A stretch of DNA of 64,000 nt from Methanobacteriota archaeon (GTDB lineage: Archaea; Halobacteriota; Methanomicrobia; Methanomicrobiales; Methanoculleaceae): NCBI GenBank assembly GCA_023393455.1, contig JAEWLJ010000016.1, forward strand, positions 44,226 through 108,225, written 5' to 3'. The notes beneath the pieces are model-generated. The model saw nothing but the letters and a program-made list of their open reading frames with translations. It had not been told where the DNA came from and made no database searches. Both the position numbers and the translations under genes were made by a program. Positions 8,136-16,753 of the stretch are shown piece by piece (position 1 is the stretch's first letter; every line of letters begins with the position of its first letter).

Positions 8136-9221
8136 ATGAAAAGGATCGCATGGCTGACGATCATCGCCGCGATGATGCTCGTCGGTACGGCATCGGCCGC
8201 ATATATCTCATTCAGTGCCCCGCAGACGGTGAATGTCGGCGATACACTCGAGATCACCGGCACCACGATCGTGGAGGGACTTCCCAAGCCGACGATCAAT
8301 CCCGGGGTCAGCATGGAGATTATACTGTATCGCGCCCAGTACATGAAGCACGAGATTGCCCGCGAGACGATCGTCGTCCAGAATGACGGGTCGTTCTCCA
8401 CGTCGTTCGAGACGGACGGCCTCGAACCGGGGCAGTACTCGATCGAGATCGTCGATCCCACGCTCTCCACCTTCGGGAGCAGTTCGAAGAAACAGCAGAT
8501 CGTCAACCTGGTCGACCGGTCAGGGACGCTCAAGATCGACTCTCCAAGCAACCAGGACTTCGACGGCACGCTCGACCTCCGGGGTTCGATCGCGGATCTC
8601 GGTGACGCAGGAGTACAGGTCCGGGTCGAACGAGTCGGCTTTACCGTCTACGGGCCGAAGTTTGTCGCGACCGACAAGAACGGAGCATTCTCCGTTGAGG
8701 TGCCCGTCTCCGAAGGAGGTTCGTACGAGGTCACTTTCTCCGATACCAAAGGCTACATCGGCGACGCCGTATTCGTCGTAGCCGGGACACCCGGGCCGAT
8801 GCCGACTGAGGCGATGATATCCGCGAGTTCCCCCGCTACCCAGGCCGCCCCGGCCTACTTCGAGGTCGACACCAGAAGCGGCACCGTGAAGATCGTGACC
8901 TCGGCCGGTATCAACTGGGTGATCGAGTACATCGATGAGGACAATAATCTCCATAAAGTGGACGAGACGGGCATGCTCGATCCCGAATCCGTGGAGGTAG
9001 CCGCACGGGGTGGCCCGGTCTACGTCAAGGTCTACCCTAAGAGTTACACCGACAGCGGCACGGTGCAGGTCTCGGCCTCGAACGCCGACTCGGTCAGGGT
9101 GAGCCAGACCGCGCCCGGTCTCTTCGGGGACGCGACCCCCACCCCTGCACAGGCCGCGCCGCTCCCTGCTGTTCTTGCACTCCTCGCGCTTCTTGCCGTT
9201 GTCTTCGCGCGCAGGGGATGA
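8136..9221 (+). CDS. secreted surface protein with archaeosortase-type C-terminus
   Basis: The 361-residue product has a signal peptide (MKRIAWLTIIAAMMLVGTASA, cleavage likely after ASA). Repeated beta-rich domains follow, such as ITGTTIVEGLPKPTINPG and LDLRGSIADLGDAGVQVRV, similar to DUF3821-type surface proteins of Methanomicrobiales. A Thr/Pro/Ala linker near 335 leads to a hydrophobic helix and a final ARRG. That last arrangement (motif, membrane helix, basic tail) is the pattern cut by archaeosortases; a candidate enzyme lies at 49.9 kb. The ATG at 8136 is chosen over 8097 because it starts the signal peptide and follows GAGGATG. Confidence 0.8.
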   Translation: MKRIAWLTIIAAMMLVGTASAAYISFSAPQTVNVGDTLEITGTTIVEGLPKPTINPGVSMEIILYRAQYMKHEIARETIVVQNDGSFSTSFETDGLEPGQYSIEIVDPTLSTFGSSSKKQQIVNLVDRSGTLKIDSPSNQDFDGTLDLRGSIADLGDAGVQVRVERVGFTVYGPKFVATDKNGAFSVEVPVSEGGSYEVTFSDTKGYIGDAVFVVAGTPGPMPTEAMISASSPATQAAPAYFEVDTRSGTVKIVTSAGINWVIEYIDEDNNLHKVDETGMLDPESVEVAARGGPVYVKVYPKSYTDSGTVQVSASNADSVRVSQTAPGLFGDATPTPAQAAPLPAVLALLALLAVVFARRG

Positions 9222-9227
9222 ACAACC

Positions 9228-9234
9228 TTTTTTT
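9228..9234 (+). terminator. oligo-T terminator
   Basis: Seven T begin six bases after the stop of the surface-protein gene and before the tRNA gene, as expected for archaeal termination. Confidence 0.5.
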
Positions 9235-9260
9235 GTCTGTCGACCAATAGGTTAAGGCGA

Positions 9261-9345
9261 GCCGGGATAGTCTAGTCCGGGAAGGCGGTGGCCTTGAAAG
9301 CCACTGGTGCCTGGCACCTCGGGAGTTCAAATCTCCCTCCCGGCG
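9261..9345 (+). tRNA. tRNA-Ser (UGA)
   Basis: The 85-base cloverleaf has acceptor arms GCCGGGA (9261-9267) and TCCCGGC (9338-9344) and discriminator G. The anticodon stem is GTGGC/GCCAC around loop CTTGAAA, which gives anticodon TGA at 9295-9297. The long variable arm is typical of class II tRNAs, and the T arm is GGGAG-TTCAAAT-CTCCC. The 3' CCA is not encoded. No intron is seen. Confidence 0.95.
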
Positions 9346-9368
9346 TCCTCAGTTGAAGAACAGATTGC

Positions 9369-9374
9369 TTTTTT
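9369..9374 (+). terminator. oligo-T terminator after tRNA-Ser
   Basis: Six T follow the tRNA gene by about 25 bases and precede the convergent flavoprotein gene. Confidence 0.45.
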
Positions 9375-9397
9375 ATGGCGAAGTCTCGCCGTTCGGT

Positions 9398-10072
9398 TCA
9401 TTCCCTCTCGATCCAGCCCTCGCGCACCCACCGCTCGTACCCGTCCGTCCGCCAGTCCCGGTTCGCCCGCACCATCTTGGCGAAGTACCCCCGGTTCTCT
9501 GCCATCCGAGCCTCCTGATCGGGATAGCGCGGCCGGTCCCTGACGGCGAGGGCGAGACACTTCCCGAGATCGTGCGCCGCCGCCTCAGCCCGGTCGAGCG
9601 CCTCCGGATCATCGTCAAGCGCAACGCTCACCTCTCCGACCGTCGTCACCCCGAGGTAGTTGAGCACGTGATTCAGGTAGCCCGTGACCGCATCGCCTCC
9701 CGAGACCTCGGTGGTCGCGACGCTGCAGCCGTACTTCCCGGCGAGGTTCTGGTAGTGCATGGCGTCTGCCAGCCGGTCGATGAAGACCTTCATCTGCCCG
9801 CTGACGTTGTCGGCGTAGACCGGCGAGGCGAAGACCAGCCCGTCGGCGTCCTGCATCCGGTCGTACGCGGCGGAGAAGTCATCGGCAAAGACGCACGTCC
9901 CATCCAGGCTGCAGCTCTCGCAGGCGGTGCAGGGGATGACCTCCATGTCGGCGAGTTCTATGAGGTCGATGTCGGCACCGGCCTCTTCTGCCCCGGCAAG
10001 CACGAAGTTCACTAGTTTTCTTGTCCTGCTCCGCATCCCCCGCGGGCTTCCCACAACTGCGGTTATCTTCAC
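9398..10072 (-). CDS. NADPH-dependent FMN reductase / iron-sulfur flavoprotein-like
   Basis: A 224-residue flavodoxin-fold protein. The N-terminal phosphate loop is GSPRGMRSRTRKLV (about 9-22), the cysteine cluster CTACESCSLDGTC (about 48-60) resembles that of iron-sulfur flavoproteins, and FASPVYADNVSGQMKVFIDR (about 80-99) is the flavin loop. Such proteins shuttle electrons or reduce quinones and metals in methanogen cytosol. The compact spacing of the cysteines suggests a [4Fe-4S] cluster, but whether all four ligands are present cannot be decided by eye. Substrate unknown. Confidence 0.85.
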   Translation of the reverse strand: MKITAVVGSPRGMRSRTRKLVNFVLAGAEEAGADIDLIELADMEVIPCTACESCSLDGTCVFADDFSAAYDRMQDADGLVFASPVYADNVSGQMKVFIDRLADAMHYQNLAGKYGCSVATTEVSGGDAVTGYLNHVLNYLGVTTVGEVSVALDDDPEALDRAEAAAHDLGKCLALAVRDRPRYPDQEARMAENRGYFAKMVRANRDWRTDGYERWVREGWIERE

Positions 10073-10191
10073 TCTTATGTCACTTCCAGGAGGAAGCGTT
10101 GGCGGCGGTGCGGAAAAAATGTGCGGAATGGAGGGGCGGCCCGCTGTGGGGCGGTGCGCGAACGTATGGGAGACGGTTGGTGATTAGCATA

Positions 10192-10362
10192 TCCATACAC
10201 GGATTTCCGTTGGCTATCGCCACTGGGGAGGGGCTGACGGGGAGGGGGATGCTCCCCCCTCCCCTGTCTCTACTCCTAAGCTGATGTCTACAACCCCCAC
10301 CCCACCCGGCCTTCGGCCTCCTCCCCCGCCCCAGGGGCGGGGGCAGTGCATGGCGATATCCC
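10192..10362 (+). repeat. dispersed hairpin element, copy A
   Basis: About 170 bases shared with copies B (42033-42170) and C (46262-46410). Copy A carries three dyads: GGGGAGGGGG (10239-10248) with its complement at 10255-10264; GGCC-TTC-GGCC (10308-10318); and CCCCCGCCCC (10323-10332) with its complement at 10334-10343. The left end has CACGGATTTCC and the right end the tag GGGGGCAGTGCATGGCGATA. It lies wholly between genes. Confidence 0.85.
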
Positions 10363-10495
10363 CACGGTCCACTGTACGGGACTTTTCACGAACCCGAACG
10401 GTTCTGTCGATCGCCTACATAGGTGCTACCTGCGGCACAAGAGAACCTGGGAGAAGGCCGTGGATATTGCCCATGGCAGATTCCGGCAGGATTCC

Positions 10496-10501
10496 AAAAA
10501 A
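10496..10501 (-). terminator. oligo-T terminator for the PPOX gene
   Basis: Six T on the minus strand begin one base after the stop codon of the PPOX-fold gene. Confidence 0.45.
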
Positions 10502-10502
10502 G

Positions 10503-10907
10503 TTAGAGAATCTTCTCCCCGGCCTTCGGTCCGGGAGTGCACTCGTAGACCTCCCGGATCTTCACGATGAGGAGGTTCTTTGCCGGCGCCTGCGCCATCT
10601 TCGCGTGGACGGTAAACTGCATCTTCTCAAACTCCGGACCGCTTGACCGGATCTCGACGTCGCCCTTGACCTGGAAGCAGCCCTTCGTCTCAGGTCCCCA
10701 TACGTAGATGGAGACCTTCGGGTTCTCCCGGATGTTTGCGAGCGTCTTCTTCATGAAGTTGTCCGCGATCCAGATCGTCTCGTCGTCGACGATCTCGACG
10801 AACCCGATCGGCACCACGTTCGGCCAGCCTTCCTTCGAGGCCGTGGCGACCGGGAAGGCCTTCATCGTGCGGAATGCCGTCTTCATCTCTTCAGTAAGTG
10901 CAACCAT
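10503..10907 (-). CDS. pyridoxamine 5'-phosphate oxidase-fold protein
   Basis: A 134-residue single split-barrel domain of the PPOX family, which binds FMN, F420 or haem in different members. The barrel start FPVATASKEGWPNVVPIG (about 19-36) and the strand/loop MKKTLANIRENPKVSIYVWG (about 52-71) are typical. Small archaeal members are usually dimeric flavin-binding proteins of unknown substrate. The N-terminus MVALTEEM is the natural start. Transcribed alone, with a T run after the stop. Confidence 0.85.
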   Translation of the reverse strand: MVALTEEMKTAFRTMKAFPVATASKEGWPNVVPIGFVEIVDDETIWIADNFMKKTLANIRENPKVSIYVWGPETKGCFQVKGDVEIRSSGPEFEKMQFTVHAKMAQAPAKNLLIVKIREVYECTPGPKAGEKIL

Positions 10908-11069
10908 CGTTCTTCACCGGTATAATCTCTCGACTGCAGGTTTAAAAAGCTCCTGTAGAAAAACAACGGTTGCGAATGATGCGCTCGGGGTTTGCACCAC
11001 AGTGGGGTGCCGGTCTACCCGGCAGCGTGCTCCCCGGGCAGGGATCGTGCCGTGAGCGGTGCGGCCGGA

Positions 11070-12038
11070 TCACGGCTCGAAGTCCATCACGACGGCGGAG
11101 TGGTCGCTCAACCCCTGCCCCCGCAGGTCGTGGAGGTACCAGCACGCCGTCGGGTTGAGGCGCGCGGATGCGAAGATGTGGTCGTAGCGTTTGCACTTCG
11201 GGACGTCCTCCGGTCCGCGGTCGGGGCACCAGCTGTACTCCCTCGCCTGGTAGCCGTGGAGCCTCCGGAAGACGTCGGGGAGGTCATACTCCGCGAGACC
11301 GGGGAGGACGTTCATCTCGGCGTTATACCACCACCTCCTCGGGCGGCCGAGGTACTCGTCGCTCTCGGAGATCGTGGTGCCATAGGTTTTTTCCGGGATG
11401 ATGTCGTGGTAAAAAGGAACGATCGTCCCGTCGGGGAGCTCCGCCTCCGGGATATGGAGGTCGCCGCAGAGGACCCGCGGCCGTGCCGAATGAACGGCGA
11501 GGTGCCGGTAGATCCCGACCAGCGTCTCGGCTTTGACGATCTCATTCCTCCGGGTGCCGATCGCCGTCGGCACATGGGCGTTGTGGACCTCGAACTCGCC
11601 TGCCGGTGCGCTGACGACGGCAGAGACCACCCGCTGTCTCCAGGGGATATCGAAGTCGAGCGGGTTGAGCGGCGAGAGAGGATACCTGCTCGCGATCAGG
11701 CACCCGACATCCTTTGCTTCACCGGGAGGCGAGTATTGCTCGGAGAGCCGGGAGACGCTGTACGCGAATTGAAACGGATCGTTTGTGCCCCGTGCGCGAA
11801 GATCGTTCAGCCGCTCGGCCATGTACGCAACCCGCGCGATCTCCACCAGCGCAAGGCTGTCCACGGAGTGGAACAGCCCGAACTTCTCCAGTTCTTCCCG
11901 GAAGAGCGGGAGGGTCCGGTCAGTCACCTCCTGGAAAGCGACGATGTCAGGCGAGTGCTGGCAGACCGCTTCGACTTTCTTCTCTACGCTCTTAAGACCG
12001 GAGCGGAAGAGATCCACGTTCCATGAAATGAGCCGCAT
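11070..12038 (-). CDS. endonuclease/exonuclease/phosphatase family protein
   Basis: A 322-residue metal-dependent phosphodiesterase of the DNase I/ExoIII fold. Fold markers are ISWNVDLF at the start, the metal-binding glutamate in VAFQEVT (about 36-42), CGDLH in the middle, and YDHIFAS and LSDHSAVVMDF near the end (the catalytic His/Asp pair). ExoIII-type DNA repair enzymes are about 260 residues and have GDFN where this has GDLH, so DNA repair is not certain; the substrate may be a lipid or nucleotide. ATG 12038 is chosen over 12056 because it begins the first beta strand. Confidence 0.82.
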   Translation of the reverse strand: MRLISWNVDLFRSGLKSVEKKVEAVCQHSPDIVAFQEVTDRTLPLFREELEKFGLFHSVDSLALVEIARVAYMAERLNDLRARGTNDPFQFAYSVSRLSEQYSPPGEAKDVGCLIASRYPLSPLNPLDFDIPWRQRVVSAVVSAPAGEFEVHNAHVPTAIGTRRNEIVKAETLVGIYRHLAVHSARPRVLCGDLHIPEAELPDGTIVPFYHDIIPEKTYGTTISESDEYLGRPRRWWYNAEMNVLPGLAEYDLPDVFRRLHGYQAREYSWCPDRGPEDVPKCKRYDHIFASARLNPTACWYLHDLRGQGLSDHSAVVMDFEP

Positions 12039-12124
12039 ATGCCCTGTACATGGCATATTAGCACTCCTTGTTCATTAATACATCGAGCTCTGGATAGTTT
12101 TACGGTGTTTACGCAGGACGGGGC

Positions 12125-13939
12125 TCATCCGCTCCGCCGCTCCGGCCCAATACCGCGTTCTGCGCAGTACTTATCGATGGCGTCGAGGAACCTCCTCCCG
12201 TAACGCTTCAGTTTCGCCTCGCTGACGCCGTAGACCGCGAGGAGGGCTACGCCGGTTTCCGGGTAGAGCATTGCCATCTCCTTGAGGGTTCTATCGTGGA
12301 AGACGACGAACGGCGGCACGCGATCAAGGTCGGCAACGACTTTCCGGAGCTGCCGGAGCCGGAGGAAGAGGGCTTCGTCATAGTCGTTCTCGACCCGTGC
12401 CGCGACGACACCATCAGGACGCGGCTCTGCGAGCGGCACCGGGATCTCCCCCGCGAGCACCGCCCGGCTCCGGTCGTTTTGGACGAGGACCGGGTATCGG
12501 CCGCCGGTCGACGTGATGAACCCCTTCCCGACCATCTCCTGGATGAAGAGCAGCCACTGATCGCGGGTGTACCCCCTGCCGGAACCGTAGGGAGCAATCC
12601 GGTCGTGCCCGTTCTCGCGGATCCTGGTGCTCTTCGAGCCGGTGAGCACGTCAGCGATGTAGGATGCGCCGAACTGTTCCCGGGTCTCGCGGATGCAGGC
12701 GATGACCGTTGACGCGGCCTCCGTCCCGTCGAATACCTTCACCGGCGTCTCGCAGCGGTCGCACCCGCCGCACCGCTCCTCCGGGTAGGACTCGCCGAAG
12801 TAGGCGAGCAGGAACTTCCTCCGGCATCCGGTGGTCTCGCAGTAGTCGAGCATCGCCCCGGCTTTCCGGTAGGCAACGTCTTTCTGCGTCGCATCAGTGC
12901 ATTCCCTCTCGATGATGTATCTGATCGTGCCGTAGTCGCCGCGGGAATAGAAGAGGATACAGTCGCCTGGCTCCCCATCTCTCCCTGCTCTGCCGGTCTC
13001 CTGGTAGTAGGACTCGATGTCCTTCGGGAGATCGGTGTGGATGACGAACCGCACGTCCGGTTTGTCGATGCCCATGCCGAAGGCGACGGTGGCGCAGATG
13101 ATCGCGACGTCGCCGCGGGAGAAGGCCTCCTGGTGCTCCGCGCGGACGTTGTCGGGTAGGCCGGCGTGGTAGGGCAGCGCCGAGAACCCCTTATCCTGCA
13201 GTTTCTTCGCGAGTTCCTCCGTCGCCTTCTGGGAGAAGCAGTAGATGATCCCGGAGTCGTCGGGGTGGTCGGTGAGATACGCGACCAGTCTCGGGAAGTA
13301 GCGGGCCTTCGGCACCACCCGGTAGGTGAGGTTTTTGCGGTTGAAACTCCCGACGAACCTGACCGGGTTCGAGAGAGCAAGTTGCACCGTGATGTCGTTC
13401 TGGACGGCGGGGATGGCGGTCGCGGTCAGGGCGATGACGGGGACCGCGGGGAACCGCTCTTTGAGCGCCCGGAGCCGACGGTATTCGGGGCGGAAGTTGT
13501 GCCCCCACATGGAGATGCAGTGTGCCTCGTCGATGGCGATGAGCCGGACGTCCGCTTTTGCTATGAGCGAGAGGAAGAAAGGCTGCACCGCCCGCTCCGG
13601 AGAGACGTAGAGGATCCGGATGCGGCCTTCGAGGATCACCCGCTCGACGATCTTCTGCTCCCCGTACCCGAGCGAACTGTTGATCGTCGCGGCTGGAATG
13701 CCGTTTGCCCGGAGGCTGTCGACCTGGTCTTTCATCAGGGCGATGAGCGGCGAGACGACGACCGTAAGTCCGCCGAAGACGAGGGCGGGGAGCTGGTAGC
13801 AGAGGGATTTGCCGCCCCCGGTCGCCATGACCGCGAGGACGTCGCGGCCGCTGAGGACGGCGTCGACGATCTCTTCCTGGTGGGGGAGGAACGAGGTATA
13901 GCCGAAATATTTCTCTAGAACACTGTATTTTGCATTCAT
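12125..13939 (-). CDS. recQ: ATP-dependent DNA helicase RecQ
   Basis: A 604-residue superfamily 2 helicase that unwinds DNA 3' to 5' in repair. It has Walker A ATGGGKSLCYQLPAL (about 40-54), DEAHCISMWGHNFRPEYR (motif II and the RecQ aromatic loop), and motif VI YYQETGRAGRDG. The zinc-binding cysteines lie in CRRKFLLAYFGE and CGGCDRC. A C-terminal HRDC domain follows (about 515-595, LFLRLRQLRKVVADL). The frame stays open for 117 codons before ATG 13939, but that part is unlike RecQ, so this start is preferred. Complete length for the family. Confidence 0.95.
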   Translation of the reverse strand: MNAKYSVLEKYFGYTSFLPHQEEIVDAVLSGRDVLAVMATGGGKSLCYQLPALVFGGLTVVVSPLIALMKDQVDSLRANGIPAATINSSLGYGEQKIVERVILEGRIRILYVSPERAVQPFFLSLIAKADVRLIAIDEAHCISMWGHNFRPEYRRLRALKERFPAVPVIALTATAIPAVQNDITVQLALSNPVRFVGSFNRKNLTYRVVPKARYFPRLVAYLTDHPDDSGIIYCFSQKATEELAKKLQDKGFSALPYHAGLPDNVRAEHQEAFSRGDVAIICATVAFGMGIDKPDVRFVIHTDLPKDIESYYQETGRAGRDGEPGDCILFYSRGDYGTIRYIIERECTDATQKDVAYRKAGAMLDYCETTGCRRKFLLAYFGESYPEERCGGCDRCETPVKVFDGTEAASTVIACIRETREQFGASYIADVLTGSKSTRIRENGHDRIAPYGSGRGYTRDQWLLFIQEMVGKGFITSTGGRYPVLVQNDRSRAVLAGEIPVPLAEPRPDGVVAARVENDYDEALFLRLRQLRKVVADLDRVPPFVVFHDRTLKEMAMLYPETGVALLAVYGVSEAKLKRYGRRFLDAIDKYCAERGIGPERRSG

Positions 13940-14077
13940 TGCTTCACTGGAATCGGTGTGCTGGTACGGTTGGGCGGGAGCCGGGATAGGGTTTGTTGTC
14001 CCGGACGGCGGCAGAGAGATCTCCCGCGCCTCCCCCCGTGTCGAAGCGCATATCCGTGGGGGACGTGAGTACTGGAG

Positions 14078-14260
14078 ATGATGAAAAACGTCGATATGGT
14101 GGTCGAGAAGAACATTCTTACCATACGGGTGGATCTCGGAAAGGAGTTCGGGGCATCCAAGAGCGGGAAGTCGATCACGATCGCCTCCACCGAGGGGAAC
14201 GTCCCGGTGCCGGGGCACGAAGAGATCAAGATCGGGCTGAACATCTACCGGGCGAAGTGA
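14078..14260 (+). CDS. small conserved archaeal protein, unknown function
   Basis: The 60-residue product (LTIRVDLGKEFGASKSGKS, then IASTEGNVPVPG and IKIGLNIYR) looks like a compact beta-strand protein found as a stand-alone small gene in methanogens and haloarchaea. GGAG lies close before the ATG; the second ATG at 14081 is an alternative. It lies between recQ (divergent) and the glycosylase gene (convergent). Recognition of the pattern is from memory of related archaeal proteins; no function is known to me. Confidence 0.75.
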   Translation: MMKNVDMVVEKNILTIRVDLGKEFGASKSGKSITIASTEGNVPVPGHEEIKIGLNIYRAK

Positions 14261-14268
14261 GCGGGCGG

Positions 14269-14949
14269 TCACGTCCGGGCGGCGGCACACCGGAGCGTCC
14301 CGTGAACCTCCCGGATGGGACAGCGGTCGCAGAGCGGCGATCTCCTGCAGATGATGTTCCCCAGGCGCACGATCTGGGCGTGGTAGTCGTTGAAGAGTTC
14401 CGCGTCGGGAGCGAGGTTCCCGGCAAAGAGCCGCTGCGTCTGATCGTAGGACGCCCCTTCGGGGAGGAGACCGTAGCGCGAGAATATCCGCCGGGTATAC
14501 GCATCTACGACGAAGACCGGTTTTTCGCAGACATACAGCAGGATGGTGTCCGCCGTTTCCTTCCCGAAACCCCGGAGGGCGAGCAGCCGTTCGCGGAGTT
14601 CACTGGTCTCTACGGCCGCCATCGCCGCCGGGTCGGCCCCGAACTCGGCGACGTAGACCCGGGCGAACCCAAGGACCCGCTCCGCTTTCTGGTTGTAGTA
14701 GCGGGAAGGGACGATCAGGCGGGCGATATCGGCGGCATCGGCCGCTGCAAGGAGATGGGGATCGAGCATCCCGGCGTCTTCGAGGTTACGGATGGCCTGC
14801 GCCGCGTTCTTCCAGGAGACGTTCTGGGTGAGGACCGCACCGACCATCGTCTCGAACGGCGTCTTTGCGGGCCACCAGTGCTGGTGGCCGAACGCCGCGA
14901 AGAGGTCGTCGTAGATCGCGGTGAGGTCGTCGGTGAGGGTCGCCGGCAT
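14269..14949 (-). CDS. endonuclease III-like DNA glycosylase (HhH-GPD)
   Basis: A 226-residue base-excision repair enzyme. The helix-hairpin-helix is LRGFGKETADTILLYV with the catalytic lysine in GFGKETAD; the aspartate lies in FVVDAYTRR. Four cysteines at the end (ICRRSPLCDRC and a later C in TLRC) should hold a [4Fe-4S] cluster, though the spacing C-x5-C-x2-C-x10-C is not the standard C-x6-C-x2-C-x5. The ATG at 14949 overlaps the stop of nadE (TGATG), so the two genes are coupled; ATG 14958 is an alternative. Substrate base is uncertain. Confidence 0.85.
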   Translation of the reverse strand: MPATLTDDLTAIYDDLFAAFGHQHWWPAKTPFETMVGAVLTQNVSWKNAAQAIRNLEDAGMLDPHLLAAADAADIARLIVPSRYYNQKAERVLGFARVYVAEFGADPAAMAAVETSELRERLLALRGFGKETADTILLYVCEKPVFVVDAYTRRIFSRYGLLPEGASYDQTQRLFAGNLAPDAELFNDYHAQIVRLGNIICRRSPLCDRCPIREVHGTLRCAAART

Positions 14950-16538
14950 CACCGCCACCAGGATTTCGCAGCGATCGGCATCTGCCAGTCGGTGGAAAAT
15001 GCCCTGCCGGTCACTTTTATCCCGGGCGGGGCCTGCCTGCGCTTGAACTCTGCCCGCTCGACCATTCTTGCGACCTGCCTGACCGTCTCTTCGGGGTACC
15101 CGGCGGCGACGATCTCATCGGGCGACTCGAAGCAGTCGATATGGCGGTAAAGTATCGCGTCGAGGAGGTCGTAGGGGGGGAGGGTCTCCTGGTCGGTCTG
15201 GCCGGGCCGGAGTTCCGCGGAGGGAGGTTTCTCCAGCACCCGTCCGGGAATGACGGGGCGCTCTCGGTTCAGCCACCGGGCAATCCGGTAGACCATCCCC
15301 TTCGGTATGTCGGCGATCACGGATAGCCCCCCCGCCGCATCGCCGTAGAGGGTGGAGTAGCCGACCGCTATCTCCGATCGGTTCCCGGTCGAGAGGAGCA
15401 TGGAGCCGAACTTGTTCGAGAGGGCCATCAGGGCCGTCGCTCGGACCCTGGCCTGCAGGTTCTCCTCGGTGATGTCGGGTGCAAACCCCGCGAAGATCTC
15501 CGCGAGGGTGCCGTCGAACGCCTCCATCATCGGGGTTATCGGAATGGTGCATATCCTGATCCCGAGGTTTTCTGCAAGTTTCTGCGCATCTTCGATGCTC
15601 TCCGCGGAGGTGTGGGGGGAGGGTAGGAGCACTCCGAGGACGTTCTCCGGCCCGAGCGCCCGGACGGCGACGGCGGCCACGAGCGAGGAGTCGATCCCGC
15701 CGGAGAGGCCAAGATGGGCGGATGTGAACCCGCATTTATGGACGTAGTCGCGGGTGCCGAGCACCAGCGCCTGCCAGATCTCGGACTCTGGCCCCTGGTT
15801 GTTGGGAGCGATCGCCGGGGGGGTGGGGCGGGAGAGATCGACGGTCACGACGTCCTCGGCAAAGGCCGCACCGCGGGCGATGAGGGTTCCGTCGGCGGAA
15901 AAAGCAACGCTTCGACCGTCAAAGACCAGGTCGTCGTTCCCGCCGACGAGGTTTGCCGAGACGATCGCGACCCGGTTCTCCTTTGCAAGCTCAGACAGCC
16001 TCTTCTCGCGCAGGCTCCCTCTTCCCGTGACGAACGGCGACGCTACAAGGTTCACGAACACGTCCGGCGCCCCCCCGCCGCAGTGGATCTCCTCGCCGAT
16101 GGCGACCTCGACCGTTCTCTCGCCGAGGCGGAATGTCCGGGGGCTCCCGGCCGCCGGCTCGAAGTACCGCCCCTCGCCAAAGATGCCGGATATGGAGGCC
16201 TCTCTGAACGTCTCCCGCACCTCCCCGTCCCGGATGAGGGCAGCGGCGTTGAAGAGCGGCCGGCCGGTTCCGGCGGGGTTCGGCTCGGCGAAACCGACGA
16301 GAACCGGGGGGGCATTGACGAGTTCGGCAGCCAGGTCGTCCAGGACAGAGAGGCTCCGGGTTATGAACCCCGCCTGCAGGAGCAGATCCCGGGGAGGACA
16401 GCCCGTCAAAGAGAGTTCCGGGGCGACGATCAGGTCCGGCCGGTGGCGGGATGCCTCGCGTACGCCCGCTGCAATCCGGCGGGCGTTGCCGGCGAGATCG
16501 CCGACGACCGTGTTCACCTGGAGGATCGAGATCTTCAT
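14949..16538 (-). CDS. nadE: NAD+ synthetase with degenerate amidase domain
   Basis: The 529-residue product makes NAD from deamido-NAD. The C-terminal synthetase domain (from about 255) has the PP-loop GLSGGIDSSLVAAV and the NaAD-binding region STGNRSEIAVGYSTLYGDAAGG. The N-terminal nitrilase-like domain normally supplies ammonia from glutamine. Here its Glu is kept (APELSLTGCPPRDLLL), but the Lys usually in YRKQHLPNYGVFDE is replaced (TFREASISGIFGEG), and the Cys of ICEDIW is Gly (IGEEIH). The enzyme therefore probably uses free ammonia. ATG 16538 is preferred: GGGGA lies six bases upstream. Confidence 0.92.
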   Translation of the reverse strand: MKISILQVNTVVGDLAGNARRIAAGVREASRHRPDLIVAPELSLTGCPPRDLLLQAGFITRSLSVLDDLAAELVNAPPVLVGFAEPNPAGTGRPLFNAAALIRDGEVRETFREASISGIFGEGRYFEPAAGSPRTFRLGERTVEVAIGEEIHCGGGAPDVFVNLVASPFVTGRGSLREKRLSELAKENRVAIVSANLVGGNDDLVFDGRSVAFSADGTLIARGAAFAEDVVTVDLSRPTPPAIAPNNQGPESEIWQALVLGTRDYVHKCGFTSAHLGLSGGIDSSLVAAVAVRALGPENVLGVLLPSPHTSAESIEDAQKLAENLGIRICTIPITPMMEAFDGTLAEIFAGFAPDITEENLQARVRATALMALSNKFGSMLLSTGNRSEIAVGYSTLYGDAAGGLSVIADIPKGMVYRIARWLNRERPVIPGRVLEKPPSAELRPGQTDQETLPPYDLLDAILYRHIDCFESPDEIVAAGYPEETVRQVARMVERAEFKRRQAPPGIKVTGRAFSTDWQMPIAAKSWWR

Positions 16539-16753
16539 GGTCATTCCCCGATTATGATCAGTAATGACAGAACGAATGGCATATGTCTTTGCATGACGGT
16601 ATCCTCTCGGGACGCGAACCTCCACGCCCTACTGGCCGCGCCCGCCGATCATATCCCTTTTAAAGCCGAAGGTCAATGCGCCTTAGAGGATATCATGCAG
16701 AGAGCATGCCATAGAACGATCTCCCCTGTGCGGAGATCCGGTACATCGATTGC

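Larger units (their letters stand above)
10073..10502. other. 430-base intergenic region carrying repeat copy A
   Basis: Between the flavoprotein start and the 3' end of the PPOX gene no supported protein frame is seen. The central part is copy A of the dispersed hairpin element. The rest is G/C-rich, and a T run for the PPOX gene lies at its right edge. Confidence 0.6.

Noticed and set aside
10284..10646. 120-codon plus-strand frame across repeat copy A
   Set aside because: It runs through the hairpin element and the antisense of the PPOX gene; low-complexity Pro/Gly translation.
12125..14290. RecQ with a 117-residue N-terminal extension
   Set aside because: The extension is of low-quality composition and overlaps the small plus-strand gene at 14078; the family start is at 13939.
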